NCBI GenBank assembly: GCA_018365455.1
Contig: JAGZJZ010000027.1
Coordinates: forward strand, 1-64,000
DNA: 64,000 nucleotides
DNA from: Clostridiales bacterium
GTDB lineage: Bacteria; Bacillota; Clostridia; Lachnospirales; Lachnospiraceae
Reading direction: 5' to 3'
Shown here: one piece after another, positions 52,374 through 62,600 of the stretch
Numbering within the stretch: position 1 is the stretch's first letter
Layout: each line of letters begins with the position of its first letter
The notes under the pieces: model-generated
What the model was told of the DNA's origin: nothing
Database searches by the model: none
What the model saw: the letters and a program-made list of their open reading frames with translations, nothing else
Translations under genes and position numbers: made by a program

Positions 52374-54614
52374 ATGCGTAATACGATATTATTGGATAAT
52401 GGCTGGCAGTTTGTAAAAACAGCTGCCAGTGCCTATGCAGCATGGGAGACTTCAGGAGAAGCAGTAACCCTCCCCCACACATGGAATGCCATAGATGGGC
52501 AGGATGGTGGTAATGATTATTATCGTGGACTCTGCTGGTATACGAGAAAATTGGACATAACCGAAGTGGCAGATGGACAGTCTTTGGCAGAATTAAAGAA
52601 GGAGAAGGAGATCTGGCTGGAATTCTGCGGTGCCGCGATGACGGCTGAAATATATCTGAATGGAGAAAAAAGGATAATTCACGAAGGTGGATATTCGACC
52701 TTTAGGGTAAATCTGACTGAATATCTGCAGGAAGAGAACCAGTTGACAGTTTCGGTGGATAATTCGGACAATGACCGGGTATATCCGCAAAAAGCCGACT
52801 TCACCTTTTATGGTGGTCTTTACCGGGAAGTGAACCTGCTGATTGTACCAAAAGCACATTTTGCCCTTGGCTATGCCGGCGGATCGGGCATCAAGATAAC
52901 GCCGGAGGTGGTCGGAAAGGATGCAAAAGTAACCGCCGAAGCCTGGATAGAAGGTGTGGCAGAGAAGGTTACTTTTGTAATCGGTGACATGATACAGGAT
53001 GCCCAAATCATAGACGGACACGCAGAGACGGTATTTACCATTGAAAATGTACATCTTTGGGATGGCATCAATGATCCATATCTGTACACCATGAAAGCGG
53101 ATATTTGTCAGAATGATGAAGATGGTGACAGCATTACTACTAAATTTGGTTGTCGCACCATCAAATTTGACCCACAGGAAGGATTCTTCCTAAATGGTCG
53201 CAGCTACCCGCTGCGTGGAGTTTCACGTCATCAGGACCGTCTGGGGACGGGAAATGTCCTGACGAAAGATATGCAGATAGAGGATCTGGAAATTATCCGG
53301 GAAATCGGTGCAAATACCATCCGTTTGGCGCATTATCAGCATAGTCAGTTTTTTTACGATCTGTGCGATGCTTGCGGTATGATTCTCTGGGCAGAGATTC
53401 CTTACATCACCCAGCATATGCCAAACGGCAGGGTAAATACCTTAAGTCAGATGCGAGAGTTGGTGGTGCAAAATTATAATCACCCATCGATTGTCTGCTG
53501 GGGATTATCGAATGAAATTTCTGCAAGTGGCGGCGTAACCGATGATTTGATGGAAAACCACCGGTTATTAAATGATCTGTGCCATAGTCTGGACGCGACC
53601 CGGCCGACCACAATGGCCCATGCATTTATGCTGGAGACGGACAGTCCGCTATTAGAAATACCTGATATTGCCAGTTATAATCTGTACTTTGGCTGGTATC
53701 TGGGCGAGCTGGAACAAAACAACAGTTTCTTTGATGAGTATCATGCGACTTACCCAAAACGATGTATCGGTTTTTCTGAGTATGGTGCAGATGCCAATCC
53801 GGCATTTCATTCATCAAATCCGGAGCGCGGTGATTATACCGAAGATTATCAGTGTGTTTACCATGAACATATCATTAGGATGATAGAGGAGCGTCCGTAT
53901 CTCTGGGCGACCCATGTCTGGAACATGTTTGACTTTGCGGCAGATGGAAGAGACGAGGGGGGGAAGAACGGTCAGAATCAAAAAGGGCTGGTTACCATGG
54001 ATCGAAGGTTGAAAAAGGATGCGTTCTATCTGTATAAGGCATATTGGAGCCAGAAAGCATTTGTCCACTTGTGTGGCAGCCGATATGTGGATCGGGCAGA
54101 GGCAGTAACCCAGGTAAAGGTCTATTCCAATCAGCCGGAAGTGACCCTATATGTAGATGGGGAGCCGATTGAGACACAAAAGGGGAAACGGGTATTTTGC
54201 TTTGCAGTGCCCATCAGTGGCAATCATACCGTGCAAGCTCTGGCGGGACAATGCACTGATGCAATGGCGATTCGCAAGGTAGAAAAACCAAATCAGGATT
54301 ATCGGTTCGGAACAGCCGGAGACCTTGTCAACTGGTTCGACAAAGATGATTTTAAAGAGGGATATTTTTCAATCAAAGATACGCTGGCAACATTGCAGAG
54401 CCATCCCCAGACAGGAGCAATCATGGGAGCGATGATGGCACAGACATCTGCCGGCCGGGGTGATGTGGCCGAAAGTGTAAAGGATAACCCGAACCTGATA
54501 AAAATGATGGGAGATATGACTTTGGAGAGTATGTTAAAGCAGGTCGGAGACGTCATGAGTCAGGAGCAGGTAAAGGCTTTGAATGCAACATTGCAGCAGA
54601 TTCCGAAACAATAG
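52374..54614 (+). CDS. GH2 family beta-glycosidase with C-terminal helical tail
   Basis: A 746-residue GH2 enzyme: sugar-binding jelly roll (~1-170), Ig-like domain (~170-265), TIM barrel (~265-570), then an Ig-like domain. Acid/base is Glu in GLSNEISASGG and the nucleophile Glu is in GFSEYGAD. The last ~105 residues (from ~642) are not part of standard GH2 enzymes: NWFD, EGYFSIKDTLATL, then Met/Gln-rich helices. Similar short tails occur on other Lachnospiraceae enzymes. AAGGAAGGG precedes ATG 52374. Substrate could be beta-galactoside, glucuronide or xyloside. Confidence 0.88.
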   Translation: MRNTILLDNGWQFVKTAASAYAAWETSGEAVTLPHTWNAIDGQDGGNDYYRGLCWYTRKLDITEVADGQSLAELKKEKEIWLEFCGAAMTAEIYLNGEKRIIHEGGYSTFRVNLTEYLQEENQLTVSVDNSDNDRVYPQKADFTFYGGLYREVNLLIVPKAHFALGYAGGSGIKITPEVVGKDAKVTAEAWIEGVAEKVTFVIGDMIQDAQIIDGHAETVFTIENVHLWDGINDPYLYTMKADICQNDEDGDSITTKFGCRTIKFDPQEGFFLNGRSYPLRGVSRHQDRLGTGNVLTKDMQIEDLEIIREIGANTIRLAHYQHSQFFYDLCDACGMILWAEIPYITQHMPNGRVNTLSQMRELVVQNYNHPSIVCWGLSNEISASGGVTDDLMENHRLLNDLCHSLDATRPTTMAHAFMLETDSPLLEIPDIASYNLYFGWYLGELEQNNSFFDEYHATYPKRCIGFSEYGADANPAFHSSNPERGDYTEDYQCVYHEHIIRMIEERPYLWATHVWNMFDFAADGRDEGGKNGQNQKGLVTMDRRLKKDAFYLYKAYWSQKAFVHLCGSRYVDRAEAVTQVKVYSNQPEVTLYVDGEPIETQKGKRVFCFAVPISGNHTVQALAGQCTDAMAIRKVEKPNQDYRFGTAGDLVNWFDKDDFKEGYFSIKDTLATLQSHPQTGAIMGAMMAQTSAGRGDVAESVKDNPNLIKMMGDMTLESMLKQVGDVMSQEQVKALNATLQQIPKQ

Positions 54615-54627
54615 AGGAAACGAAAAA

Positions 54628-55491
54628 ATGGAAATGAAAAAAACGGTAAAAGCAGTTCAGATGATTCAGCTCGGCACAGTCATGGGAAGCGAAAAGAAAG
54701 CAAAAGAGACCATGCGGTTAATGAAAGAGGCCGGATATGACGGAATCGAACTGAATGGCTTTATGATTAAAAAAATGCCCATAATTGTCCGTATCCTGAC
54801 CACACTTGCCAGAATGCCGATGGGAAAGACCGGCAAATTGGATTGGGAAAAGCTGATGGCCGAGTCTGATTTAAAGGTGGTCAGTGTACATGAAGACCTG
54901 GGAAGCTGCATGCGGGCACCGGAGGATATTATCGCCGAAGCAAAGGTCTTTGATACCAAATATATTGTGGTGACTGGGATGCACCAGTTTGACTATTCAG
55001 ATAAAGCGGCGGTGCTGGAGTTGATCGAGAAACTGAATCATGTAGGAAAAATTTTTGCAGAAGGAGGTATTTCCCTGTTATACCATAATCACAACTGTGA
55101 ATTTCGCAAGGTAGGGTCAGGAAAAACGGCCTACGACTTGATTCTAGAGAAGACTAATCCGAAGTATGTTAACTTTGAATTTGATTCCTACTGGCCAACT
55201 GAAGCAGGTGTAGATGTGCTGCCATTAATGGAGCGGCTAGGTGAACGGATGAAGCTGTACCACATCAATGACCGCGGAAGCCGTGTGAGTGGAAGGACTA
55301 GCTCGATTCTTAAGTCAGATAGCATGGAGTTGGGATATGGGAACATGAATCTTACGATGATGGTGGAACAAGCGAAGAAAGCCGGCGTTGACGCGGTGAT
55401 TCTGGAGAGCCATAAAAACTGGGTGGATAAATCGCCGATAAAGTCATTTCAGATGAGTGCGGAGTTTATGAACAAATATGTGACTTTTTAA
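54628..55491 (+). CDS. Sugar phosphate isomerase/epimerase (xylose isomerase-like TIM barrel)
   Basis: A 287-residue TIM-barrel protein of the AP-endonuclease-2 family. It has AGYDGIELNGF, metal-ligand segments VSVHEDLG, LLYHNHNCEF, FEFDSYW, YHINDRG and VILESHKNW. The order His, Glu, Asp, His, Glu matches IolE/YcjR-type epimerases and 3-ketosugar isomerases. ATG 54628 follows AGAGGAAA. It starts 13 bp after the GH2 gene. In flavonoid C-glycoside breakdown, relatives act after oxidation of the sugar to a 3-keto form, but no oxidoreductase gene is present here. Confidence 0.85.
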   Translation: MEMKKTVKAVQMIQLGTVMGSEKKAKETMRLMKEAGYDGIELNGFMIKKMPIIVRILTTLARMPMGKTGKLDWEKLMAESDLKVVSVHEDLGSCMRAPEDIIAEAKVFDTKYIVVTGMHQFDYSDKAAVLELIEKLNHVGKIFAEGGISLLYHNHNCEFRKVGSGKTAYDLILEKTNPKYVNFEFDSYWPTEAGVDVLPLMERLGERMKLYHINDRGSRVSGRTSSILKSDSMELGYGNMNLTMMVEQAKKAGVDAVILESHKNWVDKSPIKSFQMSAEFMNKYVTF

Positions 55492-55542
55492 CAGGCATTT
55501 AAGATGTGCATAAAGTAGAGGCTGCAAAGTAGAAAGGAAGGA

Positions 55543-57120
55543 ATGATGTTAATTGAAAATACAGAATATGGTCGCATTGAAATCACAGACATTCCGCTGC
55601 CAGACGGAATTGATACAAATATAAACGGGACCTATACTTTTTCCGGGCGTGTATTAGTATCTGTGAGAGAACCTGAAAAAGATGAAAACTGGTATCGGGT
55701 GTTTACAATATCAGAGGATGGTTTGGACCTCTGTGAACTATTTGATGGAGTAATCCCAATGAAAAAGGGAGCCAACGGAATCCGCTGGATGTGTTATTCC
55801 GATAATAAACGGATCTTGCTGGGGGACTATGTGTTAGAATGCACACCAGATCTGGATCGATGTACCTCGTGCGAGTTAGTGGAAGTGGTATTTCCAGAAG
55901 AGATCTACAAAATCCCAGGGTTATTTATGAGATGGTCCGAACCATTGATTGCGCCTGACAATGAGCATATATGCTTCTCTTCCCTAACAGGGAACGGAGT
56001 TTTTAATTTTCTGGGAAGCCTGGTGAGAAAGGAATCCCATTATGAAATGGAAGATATGTGTATCATCAGTACTGTGAATGAAGTCGAACCAGATTTGGAA
56101 AATGAGGGATTTTTCCGTACCCAGGTAAGCAGAGGAGGGGAAGTAAAACAGTTTGTAAGAGGAGGAAGAGGTCTTACGCTGGCTGGTGGGGGAACCTGCA
56201 TTACGGAAAGTACTCTGCAGATGCTGGATACAGAAGAGGTTGCTCAGATTACAGAAACACTTGGCTATGAAGAAACGGCTATCTTTTCTCCAAATGAGCA
56301 GTATGCAGTCTGTATGTCACCAAGATTTTCACCGAAGACGGACTGTGGGGTACTGGGGGTTGTGCCACTGCATAAGGATAATATCACACGGAGAAAATAT
56401 TTGAATGTGTTGTATCAGTATGCGATTTCAGGAGTCCGTTATGAAAAAGCCGGTAATATTGGTCCGGTACTGATTGATGTCCAGCGTTCTATGAGTGAGG
56501 GAAGAGCTCACGAGGGGATAAATTTAAGTGATCCGGAAGGAAAATGGGTGTATTATTCTCCTATGAGCTGGCATCCGGACAGTACAAAGGCAATGTGGAA
56601 CGAAAGTACCCGGTTAATAGAAGGAAAAGTAAAAAGCAGACTGCGCAAATGCAGGCTTTTGGATGTGCAGCCGTCAAAGCCTGAAATGTGGGGAGTGACT
56701 CCGGGAAAAAAAGAGATACCTTATGCGCTGCCAATGGAATATGCCAGAATGCAGACAGAACCACCATATCCCGTAAAAATAAAAGGCGTATGTGGCATAG
56801 TTTTAAACTCTTATATAGCGGGTGATACAGTAGAAACCAGATATGACCACTACAGTGAAGACGGAAAGACCTTTTATGATGGATGGATCCGGGTAAAAGC
56901 CCCGGCCAACATGTTTTTGCCTGAAGAGACGGTCATTTGGAGCAATCTTCAAGTAACAGGAGAACATACGGGGCAGATGAAATTGAGGATTACATTTTTA
57001 CCGGACAGTAGATTTCAGGTACATCTTGCAAAAGATATGGATGAGGATGGGAAACCGAAATCTTATGGTTTTGCAGAATATGATGGACTTAGGAGAAACG
57101 TAGAAGATATGGCTGACTAA
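55543..57120 (+). CDS. Unknown protein, probable beta-propeller
   Basis: A 525-residue cytosolic protein that I cannot name. Several PD40/TolB-like strands recur: LIAPDNEHICFSS (~140), AIFSPNEQYAVCMSP (~245), DPEGKWVYYSPMSW (~330) and WHPDSTKAMWNES. This suggests a six- or seven-bladed propeller (about 15-400), followed by a beta-sandwich tail. Propellers of this kind are found in oligogalacturonate lyase-like enzymes and in binding proteins; no catalytic residues are evident. AAAGGAAGG precedes ATG 55543/55546. It is the last gene of the glycoside operon, 51 bp after the isomerase. Confidence 0.7.
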   Translation: MMLIENTEYGRIEITDIPLPDGIDTNINGTYTFSGRVLVSVREPEKDENWYRVFTISEDGLDLCELFDGVIPMKKGANGIRWMCYSDNKRILLGDYVLECTPDLDRCTSCELVEVVFPEEIYKIPGLFMRWSEPLIAPDNEHICFSSLTGNGVFNFLGSLVRKESHYEMEDMCIISTVNEVEPDLENEGFFRTQVSRGGEVKQFVRGGRGLTLAGGGTCITESTLQMLDTEEVAQITETLGYEETAIFSPNEQYAVCMSPRFSPKTDCGVLGVVPLHKDNITRRKYLNVLYQYAISGVRYEKAGNIGPVLIDVQRSMSEGRAHEGINLSDPEGKWVYYSPMSWHPDSTKAMWNESTRLIEGKVKSRLRKCRLLDVQPSKPEMWGVTPGKKEIPYALPMEYARMQTEPPYPVKIKGVCGIVLNSYIAGDTVETRYDHYSEDGKTFYDGWIRVKAPANMFLPEETVIWSNLQVTGEHTGQMKLRITFLPDSRFQVHLAKDMDEDGKPKSYGFAEYDGLRRNVEDMAD

Positions 57121-57155
57121 ACTCCTCAGCCACTTTCAAAATGAAATAGTATGTC

Positions 57156-57199
57156 GCCGAGGCAGTATAACTCACATGAGCTATTCTGCCTCGGCTTTT
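57156..57199 (+). terminator. Terminator of the glycoside operon
   Basis: A perfect 10-bp stem GCCGAGGCAG/CTGCCTCGGC (57156-57165, 57186-57195), extended by partly paired flanks, with TTTT after it. Confidence 0.9.
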
Positions 57200-57356
57200 G
57201 GCCATGTAATTTCACGACAATATTTCAAGTTCTTTACCATCCACACGGTCATAGAATCTAAAAAATACCATGCCAATACCTAAAATCTCCATATTTTAAA
57301 AAAATATAAAAATGCTAAAATTAAATCATCAAAAAGAAAGAAGGTATGAGGGTGTT

Positions 57357-57812
57357 ATGGTTGCAGTAAAAACAAGAAATGTTGCCGCAAAGTCTTCCGG
57401 ATCGCGAAGTCATTTTAAAAAGTATTGGCCGTATTACGTGATGATGCTTCCAGGAATTATTTATCTGATTATGTTTAAATATATTCCGATGATGGGGAGT
57501 GTTATTGCATTCAAAGATTACTCGGCCTATAAAGGGATCTGGGAAAGCGCATGGTGCGGATTGGAAAATTTCAAAAAATTGTTTGTTTACCCGGATTTTT
57601 ACAAGATACTTCGGAATACGATTGTGCTGGGTTTATTGAAAATATGTTTGACATTTCCGATTCCAGTTATTCTGGCACTGATGCTGAACGAACTTCGGAA
57701 TGCAAAGATTAAGAAAGGAATCCAAACAATTATTTGTATCCCCTATTTTGTATCATGGGTTGTTGTTGGAGGTCTGGTATTTGATATGGGCTGTGGTAAT
57801 GAAAGTTCGTAA
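57357..57812 (+). pseudogene. Truncated sugar ABC permease (LplB type), 3' part missing
   Basis: The N-terminal ~140 residues of a ~300-residue LplB-type permease: basic leader, YYVMMLPGIIYLIMFKYIP, VIAFKDYSAYKGIWES and CIPYFVSWVVVGGLVFDMG. It breaks off at ~57785 and its frame stops at 57812. The EAA loop and last helices are absent, so it cannot work. ATG 57357 follows GAGGG; 57312 is an earlier in-frame ATG. Confidence 0.8.
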
Positions 57813-58020
57813 GAGAGCATCACATGTGCGGGAGTCTGCAAAAGACAGGGTTTTCGGGATTTTAATCACAATAATATTGGTTTCGTTTGCAGTTATTACA
57901 GCCATTCCACTTATTTCGGAACTTGCGATTTCCCTTAGTTCAAAGACTGCGTCACAGATGAATCTTATCAATCTGCTGCCGGTAGAATTTACGTTTGACT
58001 CATGGAATTATCTTCTGGGC
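57799..58020 (+). pseudogene. Truncated sugar ABC permease (LplC type), 3' part missing
   Basis: The first ~70 residues of the partner permease (RVFGILITIILVSFAVITAI and SQMNLINLLPVEFTFDSWNY). The start is fused into the end of the LplB fragment, and homology ends at ~58018, where sequence of a binding protein in the opposite direction begins. About 200 residues are missing. Confidence 0.78.
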
Positions 58021-58300
58021 AAATCCTGGTGCAGAAATTGCTGGTAGTATAGCGATTTGTGGTTTTACACCTGTTCCAGAATAAATATTCTCAGCATAGT
58101 TGTAGCACTCCTGTGGAAGATGTTCCCATACCCCTACAACCCCTGAGTTAATCTTTCCATCCCATGCGGACTTGTCATTCAACAGGGTCTCTGGATCAAG
58201 CAGACCCTCTGCATATAATTCTGACATCCAATCCAGGCAATCTTTCATATTCTGAGTTACTGCGGAATATGTTAGTTCGCCGTCATAAATATCCCATGTG
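58016..58300 (-). pseudogene. Internal fragment of a family 1 binding protein, inverted
   Basis: On the minus strand ~95 codons read TWDIYDGELTYSAVTQNMK, LDWMSELYAEGLLDPETLL, NSGVVGVWEHLPQECYNYA and ILPAISAPGFAQ. This is the middle of an LplA-type oligosaccharide-binding protein. Both ends are missing and it lies in opposite orientation to the permease fragments, with which it would normally be colinear. Confidence 0.8.
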
Positions 58301-59273
58301 GGCCTACAACGAAGGTGGGTGGGAGAACCCACAGATTATAAATGAATTTACAGAATATGCGAAGAGGGTGATTGATGCGCTTTCCGATAAAGTGCGATAC
58401 TGGATGACTTTTAATGAACCTGCATGCTTCATTGGATTTGGTTACTTTGAAGGACGGCAAGCGCCGTTTAAGATCAATCGTATGAGCGAAGAGCAGAAAT
58501 TCCGTGATTTGGCGCAAATTAGCAAAAATGTCTTGCTTTGCCATGGTCATGGTGTGCAGCTGATTAGAGAACGCTCTAAACTGGCAGACCCACAGATTGG
58601 ATTTGCGTTGAATGCGAGAAACTTTGTGGCTTATGATGAAACGGAAGCCGGAATTGAAAAAGCAAGAAGTGAGATGTTTGATATTGAGAAGGGATTTTCT
58701 ATGGCTGCAAATTGGTGGGCGGATCCGATGGTACTTGGAAAGGCACCCAAATATCTAGATAAGATACTTTCAAAGGAAGAATTGAAATTTATCAGCCAGC
58801 CATTGGATTACTTTGGTTATAATGTGTATTTTGCAAACAATTACAATGCAGATGCGGAAGCGCCGGACTTGGGATGGCCTGGTATGCCACGTACACAAAT
58901 GGGGTGGGGAATCACACCGAAAGTGCTCTACTGGTCACCGAAGTTCCTCCATGAACGTTATAACCTTCCGATTCTCATCACAGAAAATGGTATGTCCAAT
59001 CTAGACTTTGTAATGAGAGATGGAAAGGTGCATGATCCACAGCGGATTGATTATATGTACCAGTATCTGAGTGCATTGCATCAGGTGATGGAAGCCGGTA
59101 TACCGGTAATTGGCTATACGGCATGGTCTATTATGGATAACTTTGAGTGGGCAGAGGGCTGTGACCCGCGGTTTGGTCTGATCTATGTTGATTACAGAAC
59201 ACTGGAAAGAATACCGAAAGATTCTTTTTACTGGTATCAGAGAGTCATCCAGAATGGCGGCTTAGAAGATTAA
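58293..59273 (+). pseudogene. GH1 beta-glucosidase lacking its N-terminus
   Basis: About 326 codons from PMWAYNEGGWENPQII to the natural stop at 59273. The acid/base motif MTFNEPA, nucleophile ITENG and SIMDNFEW are present, but the first ~110 residues (barrel strands 1-3 and part of the glucose site) are replaced by reversed binding-protein sequence. No ribosome site precedes it. It is a different GH1 type (NEP motif) from the intact enzyme at 46967. Confidence 0.82.
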
Positions 59274-59426
59274 GACAGTTGAAAGGGCAAAACAGGAAAT
59301 GGAATGCCTGCAATCGGCCCGATGTTCAAATCCGAAATGGTGTTTGCCATGTTACGGGTGGAGTTTATGAATTTTGGTATCATAGTTGAGATTAACAATG
59401 TGGCAGCAGCGTTATTTTATTTTTAT

Positions 59427-59466
59427 AGCATCCATGAACAATTATAGTTTATGGATGCTTTTTTAC
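59427..59466 (+). terminator. Terminator after the GH1 remnant
   Basis: AGCATCCAT/ATGGATGCT (59427-59435, 59451-59459) with a 15-base loop and TTTTTT. The 59274-59426 stretch before it has no gene I can support. Confidence 0.85.
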
Positions 59467-59550
59467 GTTAATTGCACAGACATCATCCAGCCTGTAAAAA
59501 AAATCCCCCTAAACAAGTAAAATCCTTCCTCACGCTTTAAAACAAATGCT

Positions 59551-59559
59551 TGCTATAAT
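59551..59559 (+). promoter_or_regulatory. Extended -10 promoter of the large secreted protein
   Basis: TGCTATAAT at 59551-59559 is an extended -10 about 90 bp before the start codon; the -35 region is poor. The gene has AAGGAGGAATAAGG directly before ATG 59651. Confidence 0.6.
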
Positions 59560-59650
59560 GTGATTATATAAAGTTTCCGGAATCAGATAGTATGAAGTAC
59601 CCTGAGAAATCAGTCTTAAAAACGGAAACTTCAAAGAAGGAGGAATAAGG

Positions 59651-62600
59651 ATGAAGAAAAAGATTTATGGTCTAAAACGCTGGCTCGCTTTGACGCTGGC
59701 AGGCTCGTTAGTCTGTACCCTGGTACCGAACATGGACACACGGGCAGCGGCTCCCGGGACAAACGCGGAGGCGGGTGCCGCGGCGCAGGGTTCGGCAGAG
59801 GAACCCTGGATTGCGTCACCCTATGTGAATGAGAAAGGAGAGGTAGTAGAAGGACTGGAAAATGCAGTAAACGGAAAACGCCACTGGCTGGAAACGGATG
59901 AATCCCTCCCGGTTGCGGTTACAGAAGATGGCAGCAGCATTACCATTGGAAATGGCATCATAGAGCGCCGCTTTCAGCTTCCCCAGGAGGGCGGAACAGA
60001 ATTTTATACAGACAGCTACAAGAATCTGTATATCGACAAAGAGATGACAGACGGGGAAGATGTGCTTCCGGAAGTCTATCTGGGACTGTATGACAAGCCT
60101 TACCGGGAAGTATACAGTGATGAAGGGATCAAGATACACCGGGATTCAATTGCTTCGGCAGACAATACGATTGAGATTCCGGACAGCAGTATCAAGGTAA
60201 CCCCGGATTACTACTATGTAGGCGGAACCAAAAATAGTAACACCTTTGTGTTTGACGGATATACAATCAGCGACAGTTGTGAAAAACCGTTTGAATGGAC
60301 TTCAAATGAAATTTTCGGAGACCCGGCGGCAAAGGAATGGCCGCCCAAAGGAAAGCATCTGGAGTTTCTTTTCTCGGCTCCACAATCTTTCCCGGAAGTC
60401 TATCAGGGAATCAAAATTAAAATCATTTACGAAATGTATGACAATATCCCAGCTATGAAAAAGCGGGTGGAGATCGTAAATGAAGGGGACAGCCAGATCA
60501 TGATCGGACGACTGGCACCGGAAGTCATGAAGGGAAATACAAACATGGATGACCTGCTGGCACTGGAGACTACTTACACCTGCGGCGACCAGAGTACACT
60601 TCCCATTAACCGTCCGCTTCCCTGCAAATGTGATCTGGAAAAGGAAGGAAGTCCCTTCCTGGAGCTGAAGGATATCACCCACACCTGCTATGAGGTGGGA
60701 CCGGCATATGAGCTGGCTAAGGGCGAATCCATGGTAGGGTTTGACACCTATGAATTTGTCCACAGTACCTATTGGTTTGAACTGAAAATGCGGGAACGTC
60801 TTGGCATTTACCGCACCCTGTTTCCATGGATCACAGACAACCCGCTGACCCATCATAATACAGGCAGACTTACGAAAGAAGTGATAGATCAGGCGGCAGA
60901 AGCAGAGTTTGAAATGATCATTCAGTCTTACAGTGCTCCGGATGAATCCAAACAGATGCTGGCAAGAGACCAGGCGACTCTGGATAAGTACAAAGAACTG
61001 GTGGATTACGCACACAGCAAGGGAATTGCAATTGGTATCTACCAGGCTCAGTATACGAGAGGGCAGTACAGCCAGTCCAAAGAGTACGGTACGAATGCGG
61101 AAGGACAATGGGGCGCTTCCATGTGCCTGGCATCCGCAGCATTCGATGATTACTGGGATAACTTCAAAAACTTTGTTACATATACCGGTCTGGACTGTGT
61201 AGAGATAGACGGTACCTATCCCGGCAATTATTGTAATTGCGGCGAACAGCATGTAAACAAGGATAGAGAAACAGACCCGGCTAATCCGCAAGATACGGAT
61301 ACCGGAAAAGCATCAAAGTATAAGTTCCATAACGGCGTATTTGATTCCCAGGTAAAGCAGTGGGAAAATGGTGTCCGCATGATGTGTGCAGAGTTTCGTG
61401 ACATGGGCGTATTTGTAAAAGTGCCTGCATGGTATTACTTAAATGGTGCCAACAAATGCGGAATTGGATACGAAGAAGCAGCCTGGAGCCAGCCAAGGCA
61501 GGAGCAGCTGCTGTACGGGCGTCAGCTGATGCACAATGCTTCCTATGGACGTACCATGTCCATGAGCTGGTCCCATGTACCGTTTGCAGAATACCATGGC
61601 GGCGGCGGAGATGCTGCATTCCAGCCATTTAAAGATAAGAAAGAAGATTATAACTGGGTTATTGCACAGAATATCGGAAACGGCGTAAACTCCGACTTCC
61701 GTGGGCCGGCACTGTTTGATGACGGCACACAGGATATCCTGAATAAATGGGTAGAGTTCTACAAGCGTTACCGTGGAATTGTAAATTCCGACATGGTTCA
61801 TATCTCCCAGGCGGCTTATGACGCAGCAGGAACCAACAGGCAGCGGGGCGTGAAAATGGATGCATTATATCATGTCAATGCCATGAATGAGGGAGAAAAA
61901 GGACTTTTATGGGTATATAACCAGACAGATGAGAGCCGGACAGAAGTCATCAATGTACCCATGTATTATACCGGACTTGCCCAAGGGCTGAATTATCCAC
62001 CGGTACCGCTGAAGGACTCCCTTGGAAAAGATGTCCACAGATATGGCGCATATCCGCCGAACTACAGCTGGCTTCCCCAGTCTGAACCAAATTACAGACA
62101 GCCGGATGCAGTAGACGGAGATTACGGCCAGGCAGTATTTATGCGTGAAGGTGTCCAGGCGAAAGTATTATCCATCGATTCCAACGGTAATGCACAGCTG
62201 GAAGTAACCTTGCCGCCTATGAGTTTTACTTATTATAGTATCTATGATTCCACAGAAGCACCGGAAGTTACCCTGGAAGTTGGTAAGGTGACCGGGCTGG
62301 CAGCAAAGGACGCAACGGAAAATTCTGCAGTACTGAACTGGGACAAAGACGTTACCTTTAAGATGACGGAAAACGGAACAGTGATTGATAAACCGGCAGT
62401 TACCGTAGACAGCTATATGGTTTACCGGGATGGTAAACTGATTGCCCAGACCATGGAGAATACCTATCAGGATACTTCCCTGGAAGAGCAGAAGAACTAT
62501 GTATACACCGTTAAAGCAGTAGCAAAAGGAGTGGAAGGAAGCTTAAGTGATCCTGTAACCGTAAATACATTAACCGATGAAAATGCACCGGTGGTTACAA

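Noticed and set aside
59304..59447. Short open frame beginning MPAIGPMFKSEMVF between the GH1 remnant and the large gene
   Set aside because: No ribosome site, no similarity I recognise, and it runs through the terminator stem.
60302..61291. 329-codon open frame on the minus strand inside the large secreted protein gene
   Set aside because: It has no ribosome site and is antisense to a clear domain-bearing protein; composition reflects codon bias of the plus strand.
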